Notes: generated by a model not told the origin, from the letters alone. Shown: positions 25,739 through 35,104, counted from the first letter of the stretch. The stretch is 43,075 nt of DNA from Verrucomicrobiota bacterium (GCA_034440155.1 JAWXBN010000128.1:1-43075); one strand, 5' to 3'. A program made the numbers and translations.

Positions 25739-27208
25739 ATGCACCGCATTCGCGATCTCAGGGAATACATCGAAACCCTCCGTGAACTTGGAGACTTGTG
25801 CGACATCGACCATGAAGTCGACCCTTACCTAGAAATGGCCGCGTTTACCCGTCTTGGTTACGACCAGCCGATTCCAGCTCCAGCACCGCTTTTTACCAAT
25901 ATTAAAGGAGCCAAACCCGGAATGCGCGCCCTTGGAGCTCCAGGAGCCCTGAGTTCCCTTCCGAATAACCCGGCGGCACGTGTCGCGCTTTCCGTCGGCC
26001 TACCGATCAACGCCACTTGGTTACAAATCGTTGAGGCGTTAGTGGCGAGCCGGAGTAAACCAAAGATCCCTCCGAAGCTGGTCGAGAATGCCCCGTTTAA
26101 ACAGAACATCCTACGAGGAGAGGCGGCCACGCTCGATATTTTCCCGATTGGTACGCTTCATGAGGGGGACGGTGGGCCCTATGCGAATACCTGGGGGACG
26201 ATCGTCGTGCGTTCACCCGACGCCAAATGGACAAGCTGGTCGATCGCTCGCATTGAGAAACTCGATGGCAAACGTATGACTGGACTTTTCCAGAAGCCGC
26301 AGCATATCCGCATGATCTGGGACATGTGGGTGGCGATTGGCCGTGAAATGCCATTCGCCCTTTGCCAGGGCTGTGAACCGGGGTTACCATTCGTTTCCGC
26401 AATGCCTCTGGAAGATTGGATCAGCGAATCCGACTATTTGGGAGCTCATTTCGGCGAGCCGATCGAGGTGGTCCGGTGTGAGACGGTGGATCTGGAAGTC
26501 CCAGCAAGCGCGGAAGTCGTCATCGAAGGATATGTTTCGCTTGTCAACGACTCAATGGAGGGGCCCTTCGGCGAATATCAAGGCTATCAGGCCACCGAGA
26601 CGGGGATGCAACCCACCTACCATATCAAATCCATTTCCTACCGGGATGGCGCCATCTGGCCTTTCGTTCCCGAGGGCAAACCTGTGGACGAGTTTCACAC
26701 CTGCGCAGGGCTTGGTTTTTCTGTTGAGGGTCTAGGGCTTTTGCGCGAGGCGGGTCTGCCCGTCACCATGGCCTGGACGCCATTTGAGACTGCGGTGAGC
26801 TGGCTCATCGTGACGGTGTCGCCCGATTGGCGCCAGAAGTTACCAGGAATTTCTTCCATGGAGTTTTCCAAAAAAATAGCGTCGATCATTTGGGGGTCGT
26901 TGTTTGGACACTGCATGGAGATCCTTTACATCCTCGATGACGACATCGACCCGACGAACATGAAGGATCTTTTGTGGGCGATCCCCACGCGCTGTCACCC
27001 GACCGAGCGACAGTACGTCGAAGTGGGCCTGATATTACCGCTTCTCACCTGTTATTCGCACCAAGAACGTGAAGCAGCCCGTGGGCCGAAAATCGTGCAC
27101 GACGGCTTGTTGCCGGAGGAAGGTCAGGGGCGTTGCAAAATTTCAAGTTTCAAAGGGGACTACCCCGAAAGCGTCCGCGAGCGTGTGCTGAAACACTGGC
27201 GCTGGTAA
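25739..27208 (+). CDS. UbiD-family prenyl-FMN-dependent decarboxylase
   Basis: This 489-residue protein begins MHRIRDLREYIETLRELGDL as in UbiD enzymes. It carries the prenyl-FMN/metal-binding segment around GPYANTWGTIVVRSPDAKWT and the conserved MEGPFGEYQGY with the catalytic Glu. Family members reversibly decarboxylate aromatic or unsaturated acids (ubiquinone precursor, ferulate, gallate, pyrrole-2-carboxylate). No UbiX flavin prenyltransferase or other ubiquinone/menaquinone genes are adjacent, so the substrate is open. The stretch carries no CAAATTGC motif. A probable terminator follows. Confidence 0.9.
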   Translation: MHRIRDLREYIETLRELGDLCDIDHEVDPYLEMAAFTRLGYDQPIPAPAPLFTNIKGAKPGMRALGAPGALSSLPNNPAARVALSVGLPINATWLQIVEALVASRSKPKIPPKLVENAPFKQNILRGEAATLDIFPIGTLHEGDGGPYANTWGTIVVRSPDAKWTSWSIARIEKLDGKRMTGLFQKPQHIRMIWDMWVAIGREMPFALCQGCEPGLPFVSAMPLEDWISESDYLGAHFGEPIEVVRCETVDLEVPASAEVVIEGYVSLVNDSMEGPFGEYQGYQATETGMQPTYHIKSISYRDGAIWPFVPEGKPVDEFHTCAGLGFSVEGLGLLREAGLPVTMAWTPFETAVSWLIVTVSPDWRQKLPGISSMEFSKKIASIIWGSLFGHCMEILYILDDDIDPTNMKDLLWAIPTRCHPTERQYVEVGLILPLLTCYSHQEREAARGPKIVHDGLLPEEGQGRCKISSFKGDYPESVRERVLKHWRW

Positions 27209-27284
27209 GGCGTTCGGCTCATTGGCTTGGTCTGATATGATTCCCCCTCCCCTTCGGTGTCATTTACTTTTTTAGGCTACTCGT

Positions 27285-27316
27285 GAGCCAAGTCGTTTTT
27301 GACTCGGCTCTTTGAA
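27285..27316 (+). terminator. Probable terminator after the UbiD gene
   Basis: GAGCCAAGTC (27285-27294) pairs with GACTCGGCTC (27301-27310) apart from one A/C mismatch, with a GTTTTT loop and a short U-tract after it. Confidence 0.5.
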
Positions 27317-27392
27317 AGATTCGTTTTTTTTGAGGAGCATTCTTCGCAATGTCATTTTTTTTTAGCATACTGCCAGATAAACTCTGGCATCT

Positions 27393-29639
27393 TTAAGACA
27401 GGTTCACTTTTGGTACCTGTTGGATCTCAAACGGGGCATTAAAGAAGTCGGCCTGCCTGAATCCAAAAAGTTTGGCATAAATGATTTCCGGAATCTTTCC
27501 GCACCGGGTGTTATAATTTTCCACACTGTTATTATACCCTTCCCGCATCAAGGCGATTTCATTTTCCAGTGATGTCAGCGTCCGGGCTGTCTGGCTGAGG
27601 ACTTCGCTGGCTTTTAAATCAGGATAAGCCTCCCTGATAGCAATAAAACTCGTGGTGAAATGGTGCTCTGCCTGTGCAAATTGCGTAGCCTCCGCCGAGG
27701 AGAATTGTTTCTGGCTCCCGAGCAAATTGCGCATTTGGGCCAGGGACTCCTGGACGGGACTTTCGTGCTGGAAATAGGCCTCTGCAATTTGCGTCAGCAT
27801 CGGGACGAGGTCTGCCCGCTTTTTCAGGGACACATCTATATTCGCCCAAGCTTTACGCACCCTTTGCCTCAAATCGACGAGGTCATTAAAGACCAGCACC
27901 ACCATGACGAGGGCAAGATAAGCAACTGGCACTAATCCCGCCAGCAAGAGATTCGACGGGGCAAAGCTCCCCGCAAACCCAAAAAGCATGAGGGCAAAAA
28001 GAATCAGGGTATTAATACTGGTGTTATGCCAGAGGATGGCATCCTTCGCATAATACCGTTTGATTGTCTGTTCTGGTAAGTTCGCCAAGATAAAGGGTTC
28101 CTTCAAATCCGGTTTGGTAATATAAAGGGAGCTCCCTGTGAACGGGTCTACTTGGGCGGCCCCGAGGATATAAGCTTGGTCACCTTCTTGAACCCAATTT
28201 TCCGTGTATCGCATATCACCATCTTTCGAGACAAGCTGGTGATTCGTAAAAATCTTTGCACCCTGGGGGTCCACCCTGATCTGACCGGACTCATCACGGC
28301 AATAAAATATTTTTACTTCTTTGTCATCTTGTAGTGTCACCCACTTGGAGTTTTTACCTGAGCCTTTCTTTTCCTCGACCTTATAATGATAATAACAACA
28401 GGTCTGTCCGCTTAAAGGTCCCACTAATTTCTGGTCATCATCGGCAAATGAAACCACTCCCACAGTCTCGGCGAGTCCGTAGCTGATACCCGCAGGTTTC
28501 GCCGTCGTCACATTGTCGATGAATCGGCGGATACGTAACTGACCAAATCCAAACCACGCTGCTATCAAGGCCACAAGCAGAGCCCCCGCACAAATACTCC
28601 CCGCGAGTAAAAAACTAAAACGAGCTGTTTTCTGTTTCCAACGCAGCTCATTATCCAAGGGATAGTCAACACATGGGAACTGCTTTTCAAATCCTGACAA
28701 CCCCCACATCGGGAGGAAAAGATTTTCCGGAAAAGAGTATAAAGTCTCCCGTGTCCTTTTAGCGGACGCAATGAGCTCACTCCTGATTTCAACGCGCCTC
28801 GGAGACATGGTATTTCCCCACAAAGGCAAACCATCCTCCTTCTGTACCATGAGATCGGCCATTTCTTCCTGGTGCTTTAGTCGTTCCACCGCGGCAATAG
28901 CGTCGCGATGCATCATGGTGTAACCGAAATAAGCCAAAGAGCCGCCTAATATCACCGCCAGCATCACCAGATATACCATGGGCCGATATGCCCCGAGTAT
29001 CCCGCAAAAGACCACCGTCGCCAGCGACCAGCAAACCAATGCCCCCCAGACCATCATCACTCCTTTAAAGACAATCGACACACGCTCCGCCACCTCCGTG
29101 CCCGTGGTAATAATCGGCACATAAACCCCGGGTTCCTGGAATCCAACTTGCAATATCCCCCGCTCATTAGCTTGGGCAAACCCAAAGAGGGTAATGACCT
29201 CCCCTCCCTGCAAATATGTTTCCGTATGCCTGAATTTCCCGTCGATATTCACCTGGTTGCGGGTGAGATTCCATTTAATGCCATCCGTGGGATTAATCAC
29301 GATTTGGCCGGTTTCATCATTCAGGAGGAACGGGACAGACTCCGATTTCCTCTCACGGACTTTCCAGGAAGTGTCCCCATCGGAATCCTTGGTTTCTTCT
29401 TCTAGCGTGTAACTATAGTGGAGGCACGGGGCATGCGTGTAGGGTGTATGAACCTGGGCATTAAAGATTTTCGTCGTGCCGCGCAGGTGGACCTCTCCAG
29501 GAATAACCCCGATGACTTTACCCTCAGGCAACCGGGCCAACTCCCTGGTTTTACGGATGGCATCAAACCCGAACCTTTGAAGGAGGATTCCACCCCCGAT
29601 CAAGAGCAAAGCCATTAAAATGAGAAAAAAAACTTTCAT
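27393..29639 (-). CDS. Membrane protein: two GIDE-like domains fused to LemA
   Basis: This 748-residue membrane protein has three parts. Residues about 1-270 form one GIDE-like unit (N-terminal helix FLILMALLLIGGGILLQ, then APCLHYSYTLEEE and two helices near 195-250). Residues about 340-580 repeat the pattern (helix, AETVGVVSFADDDQKLVGPL, CCYYHYKVEEKKGSG, then two helices). Residues about 590-748 are a LemA domain (FNDLVDLRQRVRKAWANIDV, KKRADLVPMLTQIAEAYF, VENYNTRCGKIPEIIYAKLF). GIDE domains are known from the eukaryotic MUL1/MAPL protein and bacterial membrane proteins. LemA proteins are membrane-anchored helical bundles of unclear role. Fusion of a duplicated GIDE unit to LemA is unusual. 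No RING is present. It is 4 nt downstream of the RbsD/FucU gene. Confidence 0.8.
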   Translation of the reverse strand: MKVFFLILMALLLIGGGILLQRFGFDAIRKTRELARLPEGKVIGVIPGEVHLRGTTKIFNAQVHTPYTHAPCLHYSYTLEEETKDSDGDTSWKVRERKSESVPFLLNDETGQIVINPTDGIKWNLTRNQVNIDGKFRHTETYLQGGEVITLFGFAQANERGILQVGFQEPGVYVPIITTGTEVAERVSIVFKGVMMVWGALVCWSLATVVFCGILGAYRPMVYLVMLAVILGGSLAYFGYTMMHRDAIAAVERLKHQEEMADLMVQKEDGLPLWGNTMSPRRVEIRSELIASAKRTRETLYSFPENLFLPMWGLSGFEKQFPCVDYPLDNELRWKQKTARFSFLLAGSICAGALLVALIAAWFGFGQLRIRRFIDNVTTAKPAGISYGLAETVGVVSFADDDQKLVGPLSGQTCCYYHYKVEEKKGSGKNSKWVTLQDDKEVKIFYCRDESGQIRVDPQGAKIFTNHQLVSKDGDMRYTENWVQEGDQAYILGAAQVDPFTGSSLYITKPDLKEPFILANLPEQTIKRYYAKDAILWHNTSINTLILFALMLFGFAGSFAPSNLLLAGLVPVAYLALVMVVLVFNDLVDLRQRVRKAWANIDVSLKKRADLVPMLTQIAEAYFQHESPVQESLAQMRNLLGSQKQFSSAEATQFAQAEHHFTTSFIAIREAYPDLKASEVLSQTARTLTSLENEIALMREGYNNSVENYNTRCGKIPEIIYAKLFGFRQADFFNAPFEIQQVPKVNLS

Positions 29640-29643
29640 CGGA

Positions 29644-30033
29644 TCAGGCTGAAATCAAAATCATATTTGCATACGGGATAGTGTCTCCGGTCCGGATCAG
29701 ACCAATCGCCTGCGGCACCCGCTTTTTGAAATCAGGATGGAACTCATAATCCACATTAATCCCTGTCAAAGCCCGCGCAAATTGCTCCCGGGTCTCCTGA
29801 GAGTAATGGGAGATAAACTCCTCAGCCATGTAGGCCTGATCAAAAGTCGCTTGCCCGCGTAGAGCCTCTAAAGCCCGGAGGACCCTCGGGACACCATCGA
29901 CCAAGGTAATATCGACTGTTTCGATCCCGGCCAAAAAGGAAACTCGCCGGTCGGCAATGACCAAGGCATTTGTATGACGTATCCGTGATAGGGGAAAAAG
30001 GATATGTGGATTAAGAATTTCTGTTTTCAGCAT
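29644..30033 (-). CDS. RbsD/FucU-family protein (sugar mutarotase-like)
   Basis: This 129-residue protein shows the RbsD/FucU pattern. A His near residue 20 (RIRHTNALVIADRRVSF) lies in place of the usual HGD motif, followed by the strand VDITLVDGVPRVLRAL. The C-terminus FKKRVPQAIGLIRTGDTIPY is followed by ANMILI, with the RTGD/PYAN residues of the sugar site. Family members convert beta-pyranose to other anomers or forms of ribose or fucose. It is the first gene of a unit with the GIDE-LemA protein, a pairing whose logic is not obvious. Confidence 0.75.
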   Translation of the reverse strand: MLKTEILNPHILFPLSRIRHTNALVIADRRVSFLAGIETVDITLVDGVPRVLRALEALRGQATFDQAYMAEEFISHYSQETREQFARALTGINVDYEFHPDFKKRVPQAIGLIRTGDTIPYANMILISA

Positions 30034-30184
30034 GGTTAACCCCCTTATTGTTTTGATGGATTATAGACCGATCATCCTAGAAAATAGAAGTTCTTTCAAT
30101 AGGTCGATAAATTGATAAAATAATCGGTTGAAGAGATATTTCGACCGTGCAAATGTCGTGTCCACCCCCCCAAAAAAAACAACC

Positions 30185-30640
30185 ATGCTTAAAAACAAAC
30201 TCTATGATCAATTTTTTTTCCGTCTCGCAGCCCTGCTTTTTTTATCGATGATCGTATGCGCCTGTTCCGACGAAAAGAAAACCGCCACAATTCCTCCCCC
30301 GGATATGGATGCCAAAACACTCTATCAAACAGGGGCCGTAGCATATAAAATGAATTGTGCCGTCTGTCATTCCAGCGGCTCAGGCAGCCTACTGGCACCT
30401 GATTTGGATAAATCACCCGTGGTCTCTGCAAAGAATCCAGCGCAACTGGTCAATACGATCCTCAATGGCCAAAAAGGCAGCAGCACTATAAATGGTAAAA
30501 AATTCAGCAACGCCATGCCCCCACTTAATTATCTCAAAGACGAGGATATCGCCGCTATCAGCACTTACATCCGTGCAGAATTTGGAGGCATCGAGACCCC
30601 TCCGGTGCAACCAGCACAAGTCAGAGCCCTGAGAAATTAA
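30185..30640 (+). CDS. Lipoprotein-type mono-heme cytochrome c
   Basis: This 151-residue exported cytochrome starts at ATG 30185; an upstream TTG at 30128 is unlikely. The signal peptide ends in SMIVCAC, a lipobox-like sequence. The heme motif CAVCH lies at about residue 57 and the axial Met is in KKFSNAMPPLNYL. It is probably anchored in a membrane facing the periplasm, carrying electrons between respiratory complexes. It converges with the AraC gene; the stops are 1 nt apart. Confidence 0.9.
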   Translation: MLKNKLYDQFFFRLAALLFLSMIVCACSDEKKTATIPPPDMDAKTLYQTGAVAYKMNCAVCHSSGSGSLLAPDLDKSPVVSAKNPAQLVNTILNGQKGSSTINGKKFSNAMPPLNYLKDEDIAAISTYIRAEFGGIETPPVQPAQVRALRN

Positions 30641-30641
30641 A

Positions 30642-31475
30642 TCACTCGTCCTTCCGGTATTGCCGCGGGCTTTTTCCTGTCTCTGCTTTAATCCACCGAC
30701 AAAAACGGGCGGGATCCTTGAATCCGCAAAGTATCCCAATCTCCTTTATCTGCCGTTTTTCGTCCCTGATCATTCCTAGTGCCTTGCGCAAGCGGATCTG
30801 CTGTAAATAATGTTTAGGTGTGACTTTGTATTCCTTTGTAAAAAGGACGATAAAATGATTCATACTCAAGGAGTGGTAACGCGCAATTTGCGTGATACTC
30901 ATCGGATTTCCATAGTTTAACTCGAGGTAATCTGCTGCTGATGCCAGCACCCGCGAGTGCCTGTTTGTTTGCACTGCTTTTATTTTCTTTGTAGGGGACC
31001 CTTTACTCTGGGAGCGATCCATCAGGATCAAAAGCTCGATCAGTAATAACCGTATCCGGGCCGGGCCGTGCAAATTGCGCCCACCTTGCTCTTTCTGCAA
31101 GGCACGGAAAACCCTCAGTATTTCATCAAAATCACCTTCCATCGAAAGAACCCGTTGACAGAGTGATCCCGTGAGATAATCAGACCATTCCGGGGAACCC
31201 ACTGAGAAACCCACCCAGCCCAGCTGGTGAAGGCCTTGTTTACGGTTTGACTCCACATGCTCTTGACCGGGGGGGACTAGGAGCCCTTGCCCCTCCTTGA
31301 GGGTGATGAGTGAGGACTGACCATATTCACAATCACATTCACCTTTTATGATAAGTCCCAACTCGAAAAAATCATGGCTATGGACGTGATTGCGGAATAA
31401 TCCCCGGACCTCGCGGGGCATTTCCATGAGTAGTTTTAAGTCCAGAAAATCAGGATTAAATTGGTGGAATTCCAT
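30642..31475 (-). CDS. AraC-family transcriptional regulator
   Basis: This 277-residue regulator has an N-terminal cupin sugar-sensing domain (HVHSHDFFELGLIIKGECDC, then LLVPPGQEHVES). The C-terminal AraC double helix-turn-helix comprises LNYGNPMSITQIARYHSLSM and EIGILCGFKDPARFCRWIKA, then TGKSPRQYRK. It is divergent from the oxidoreductase fusion gene, with 131 bp between them, which makes that gene its likely target. Confidence 0.92.
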   Translation of the reverse strand: MEFHQFNPDFLDLKLLMEMPREVRGLFRNHVHSHDFFELGLIIKGECDCEYGQSSLITLKEGQGLLVPPGQEHVESNRKQGLHQLGWVGFSVGSPEWSDYLTGSLCQRVLSMEGDFDEILRVFRALQKEQGGRNLHGPARIRLLLIELLILMDRSQSKGSPTKKIKAVQTNRHSRVLASAADYLELNYGNPMSITQIARYHSLSMNHFIVLFTKEYKVTPKHYLQQIRLRKALGMIRDEKRQIKEIGILCGFKDPARFCRWIKAETGKSPRQYRKDE

Positions 31476-31606
31476 ATATTTTATATTCTAAGCTATTTTT
31501 CGTGCAAAAGATCAATTATTTCATGATTTTGTACAAGTCTTTTCCGCTGACTTTCACCCGTTGTCATGCATGATCACACTCGGACATCCACAGGAGAAAA
31601 ATAAAA

Positions 31607-33664
31607 ATGATGAGCAGAAAAATCCGTTGGGGAATACTGGGAACAGGAATGATCAGTGATGCACTTGTCCGGGCCATGCCTACAAGTCAAACCGGCATCC
31701 TCGCTGGAATCGCCAGCAGGAACCTATCCAAAGCCCAAGAATGGGTCGAAAAACACGAGCTCAAGGATCCAGTCAGGGCTTATGGCTCTTATGAGGAGCT
31801 ACTTTTAGATAAAAATATTGATGCCGTCTATATCGCCCTCCCAAATAGTGTGCACTGCCAATGGGTCGTGGCTGCTGCATCTGCGGGCAAACATATCCTC
31901 TGCGAAAAACCCCTCGCCAGTAATTATGCAGAACTTATGGTCATGCTGGAGGCCGTCCGTGCTAACGGAGTATTCTTTATGGAGGCATTTATGTGGCGTT
32001 GCCATCCCGGCACTGCCGCCTGGGTCAAGGACATCGAGAATGGAGCCATTGGACAACTCCGTCTCATCGAAGCCCAGTTCTCCTTTAACTGTGGGGAAGG
32101 CTCCTCTAGCAACCGGCTTTCCCGTGAATTATCCTATGGTGGTATCATGGACGTTGGTTGTTATTCCATCAGCGCGGCACGCTTAATCGCTGGGGCAGCT
32201 GCCGGCAAGGAATTTGCCGATCCGGTAGAGTTATCCGCTTTTGCCCATGTAGGGAAATCAGGTGTGGATGAATGGTCCACGGCCATTGCTAAATTCCCCG
32301 GGGACATCATTGCAAACCTTTCCTCCGGGCTCATGGTTACCCTACATAACTCCATCCGGATTTACGGATCTAAAGGCCATATGATTATTCCAAGCCCTTG
32401 GTTCAGCGATGGCAAATACTCCATCCAACTCGATGGACAAGAAATACAAAATTTCGAAGTCACAAGCGACAAAAACCTCTATACCCACGAAGTGGATATT
32501 CTTGGAAACTCAGTCCTCGAAGGCCGCACACAAGCCCAAGCCCCTGCAATGACATGGGCCGACAGTATCAGCCAGCAAAAAGCCCTTGATCAATGGCGTA
32601 AAGCCGCCGGAATCAAATTCCCCGTGGAAGAAGATGATACTCTCAAAAAATCGACCCTCTCGGGAAAACCATTACAATTTGCTTCATCAGATCATATTCC
32701 CATGGGTAAGATCGATGGATTAGACAAACCCTTGAGCCGCGTCATCATAGGGTCGATGTCCCTGCGTTTTGATGACATGGCCTACACCACGGCTATCCTC
32801 GATCACTATTTTGAAAAGGGTGGCAACGGGGCCGATACCGCATGGGTTTATGGTCCAAACTGCGAAAAAGCCCTTGGTCATTGGATCAATTTGCGCGGGG
32901 TGCGTGAGCAATTTGTCATTCTCGGTAAAGGAGCCACTCTGGCATGCACAAACCGGGCCTTCCACGATCCGGGATGTGATCCCGAGACACTGGTCAAACA
33001 ACTCCACGAATCCCTTGACCGTTTGGAAACCGATTATCTGGACATCTATTGCCTTCACAGGGATAACCCCTTGATCCCCGCCAGCGAATTCGTCGACTGT
33101 TTAAATGAACTCGTTCGTGCCGGTCGCATTAAGGTCTTTGGCGGGTCGAACTGGAGCACAGCTCGTATCGATGAAGCCAATGCTTATGCCAAGGCAAAAG
33201 GATTAAAAGGCTTCAGCACGATCAGTAATCACTTTTCCCTCGCCCAATGGAACGAACCGATGTGGGGAAGTTGTTTCAGCTCCTCGGACCAGTCATCTAT
33301 TGAATGGCTCAAAAAAACAGGGATTCCCCTTTTGGCGTGGTCGAGCCAGGCCTCGGGCTTTTTTACAGGGGCCTTTGACCGCGATACTCCGCCGGAGAGG
33401 GATGCCTGGACCCGGGAAGTCTCGCGTGTCTGGTTTAATGAAGGGAACTTCCAAAGGCTTGAAAGGGCACAGGACCTCGCGAAGAAAAGAAATGTCACGC
33501 CCACACAAATTGCTTTGGCATACGTCTTAAACCAGCCCTTTAATTGTTACGCCTTGATCGGGCCAAAAACAATCGAGGAAATCCGGACTTCATTGCTCGG
33601 CATTCATCTGGAGCTTACTCAAGAGGAACTCTCTTGGCTGAACCTCGAAACTAACCACCTTTAA
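31607..33664 (+). CDS. Gfo/Idh/MocA dehydrogenase fused to aldo/keto reductase
   Basis: This 685-residue fusion has an N-terminal half (1-335) that is a Gfo/Idh/MocA oxidoreductase: nucleotide motif WGILGTGMISDALVRAM, then KHILCEKPLASNYAE with the conserved EKP Lys. The C-terminal half (from about 365) is an aldo/keto reductase with ADTAWVYGPN (Asp and Tyr), VILGKGATL (Lys) and DIYCLHRDN (His), a complete catalytic tetrad. One chain could oxidise and reduce successive positions of a sugar or sugar acid. It starts at ATG 31607 (a second ATG is at 31610). It overlaps the convergent anti-sigma gene end by 14 nt. The divergent AraC regulator probably controls it. Confidence 0.9.
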   Translation: MMSRKIRWGILGTGMISDALVRAMPTSQTGILAGIASRNLSKAQEWVEKHELKDPVRAYGSYEELLLDKNIDAVYIALPNSVHCQWVVAAASAGKHILCEKPLASNYAELMVMLEAVRANGVFFMEAFMWRCHPGTAAWVKDIENGAIGQLRLIEAQFSFNCGEGSSSNRLSRELSYGGIMDVGCYSISAARLIAGAAAGKEFADPVELSAFAHVGKSGVDEWSTAIAKFPGDIIANLSSGLMVTLHNSIRIYGSKGHMIIPSPWFSDGKYSIQLDGQEIQNFEVTSDKNLYTHEVDILGNSVLEGRTQAQAPAMTWADSISQQKALDQWRKAAGIKFPVEEDDTLKKSTLSGKPLQFASSDHIPMGKIDGLDKPLSRVIIGSMSLRFDDMAYTTAILDHYFEKGGNGADTAWVYGPNCEKALGHWINLRGVREQFVILGKGATLACTNRAFHDPGCDPETLVKQLHESLDRLETDYLDIYCLHRDNPLIPASEFVDCLNELVRAGRIKVFGGSNWSTARIDEANAYAKAKGLKGFSTISNHFSLAQWNEPMWGSCFSSSDQSSIEWLKKTGIPLLAWSSQASGFFTGAFDRDTPPERDAWTREVSRVWFNEGNFQRLERAQDLAKKRNVTPTQIALAYVLNQPFNCYALIGPKTIEEIRTSLLGIHLELTQEELSWLNLETNHL

Positions 33665-33953
33665 GCAATTCTTTTATCCTCGCCTTGCTTTCAGGAGACA
33701 TTGTCCGGTGGGTTCGTTGGCCGAACTCGAGGGCATTTATCCTGGCTGCTTTGCGCATACCATTTAATTGTCTCTCATAACGTCGGCAGAAGTGACAGGC
33801 AATACCATGAATATGATATTTGATTTTCTCGAATAAAGTCAACCGCCGGTCAAATGATGCTGAAACAATTTGCGTATGCACATCACAAGACATGGCGACT
33901 TTGTCGAGCAACCAAAAAACAGGGGCTACCATTGTTCTGCTAAGATTAATCAC
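33651..33953 (-). CDS. Zinc-finger (zf-HC2) anti-sigma factor of the bufferin-like operon
   Basis: This protein of up to 100 residues lacks a membrane helix. MSCDVHTQIVSASFDRRLTL followed by HIHGIACHFCRRYERQL gives the His-x3-Cys-x2-Cys zinc motif of anti-sigma factors. Start GTG 33953 overlaps the sigma stop (GTGA), and ATG 33893 (MSCDVHT) gives a more typical family length. It is expected to hold the ECF sigma factor inactive until a signal, perhaps copper or thiol oxidation, releases zinc (inference). Last gene of the operon. Confidence 0.8.
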   Translation of the reverse strand: MINLSRTMVAPVFWLLDKVAMSCDVHTQIVSASFDRRLTLFEKIKYHIHGIACHFCRRYERQLNGMRKAARINALEFGQRTHRTMSPESKARIKELLKGG

Positions 33954-34573
33954 TGGTCATCACCTCCGGTGGCTTTTGCAGGAGAGACAAACCAGTTCAG
34001 CTCCAGACAACGCCTCAGTAAAAAGCGGCAGCGGTGCAGCAGTACCCAGAGATTACTCTCACTGACTCCTGTTACCGCACAGATCTCAGATGTATCCAAA
34101 CCGTCAATCTCACGCATGATATACACTTGAGAGGCTTTAACCGGGAGTTTACCGACACATTGCTGTATCACTACCCAAAATTCGCTATTTTCCAGGCACT
34201 GTGAAGGTGATGGTGCCCAATCAGCCGGGGAATGGTTTGGATCTAAATCCCAATGTTTATGCTTATCCATGAGTTCATGGCTACATTGCTCATAAGATTC
34301 ATCCACGGGAATACCCTTGAAACGTGCACCCTTCCTGTAGTGTTCCATGATTTTATTCCTCAAAATACCCGTCAACCAAGTCCTCTGAGTTGAGCGCCCC
34401 TCAAAGGCATCCTTTGACTTTAATGCTGTCAAAAATGTTTCTTGGACAAGATCTTCAGCATTATGTTCCGAGGAGACACGTGACAAGGCATAACGGAATA
34501 GATAATCCCCATGAAGATCCACCCATTGATTCTCATCATTCAAGGGTAGTGGTGTAAATTTAGTGATATCCAT
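33950..34573 (-). CDS. ECF sigma factor of the bufferin-like operon
   Basis: This 207-residue sigma factor has region 2 (YLFRYALSRVSSEHNAEDLV, QETFLTALKSKDAF, TWLTGILRNKIMEHYRK) and region 4 (LPVKASQVYIMREIDGLDTS, then ICAVTGVSESNLWVLLHRCR). A long linker rich in acidic and Pro residues separates them. The 'REIDGLDTSEIC...NLWVLLHR' form is typical of ECF factors paired with short zf-HC2 anti-sigmas. It lies 24 nt after the DoxX gene and overlaps its anti-sigma by 4 nt. It most likely drives its own operon, including the precursor peptide. Confidence 0.9.
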   Translation of the reverse strand: MDITKFTPLPLNDENQWVDLHGDYLFRYALSRVSSEHNAEDLVQETFLTALKSKDAFEGRSTQRTWLTGILRNKIMEHYRKGARFKGIPVDESYEQCSHELMDKHKHWDLDPNHSPADWAPSPSQCLENSEFWVVIQQCVGKLPVKASQVYIMREIDGLDTSEICAVTGVSESNLWVLLHRCRFLLRRCLELNWFVSPAKATGGDDQ

Positions 34574-34597
34574 GAGGCCAATCTTTATCTGTTATTA

Positions 34598-35104
34598 TTA
34601 AGTCTGTGAATATTTTTTACAGGTTTTTCCCCTGATTAATTTATCTAATGAAAGGAACCCCGGGCCGAAAAGAAAAAGAATGACCATGGCCAGAAGAAAT
34701 AAAAATGGGGCCGCAGACATAAAAGGTTCAGGATCTCTAAAAAGCATTCCAAGCTCCTCCCTGTGTGCCGTCAAATAAGCAACAATAAGTGTTCCCATGA
34801 GTGGGATGGAGATCAATCTGGTACCGAGTCCCAAAATAATCAATATCCCCCCGACAAGTTCCAAACACCCCACAAAAGGCGCCTGATATTCGGCAAGAGG
34901 AATCCCAAGCCCCCTAAAAAAGTCAGTGACCTGATCTAAATGCTGTAACTTTCCAAAACCCGTGCGGAAAAAACCATATCCCCAAATAAGCCTGACTGCC
35001 AATAGGAAAAATGATTGGAGCCATGGCATCGCTACCCCTGCTTTTTGGGTAAAATCACACGCGCATGATATGAGACAAACATGTTTTTGATCTTTAAGGT
35101 TCAT
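34598..35104 (-). CDS. DoxX-family membrane protein (Hvf/Buf operon)
   Basis: This 168-residue protein has four transmembrane helices, including LQSFFLLAVRLIWGYGFFRT, FVGCLELVGGILIILGLGTR and APFLFLLAMVILFLFGPG. The family motif GFGKLQHL is followed by an FFRGLGIP loop. Start ATG 35104 has GGGAGG 7 nt upstream and overlaps the DUF2063 stop by 1 nt (TAATG). DoxX proteins are regular members of DUF692/DUF2063 operons, and their role in bufferin production or copper stress is not settled. Confidence 0.85.
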   Translation of the reverse strand: MNLKDQKHVCLISCACDFTQKAGVAMPWLQSFFLLAVRLIWGYGFFRTGFGKLQHLDQVTDFFRGLGIPLAEYQAPFVGCLELVGGILIILGLGTRLISIPLMGTLIVAYLTAHREELGMLFRDPEPFMSAAPFLFLLAMVILFLFGPGFLSLDKLIRGKTCKKYSQT

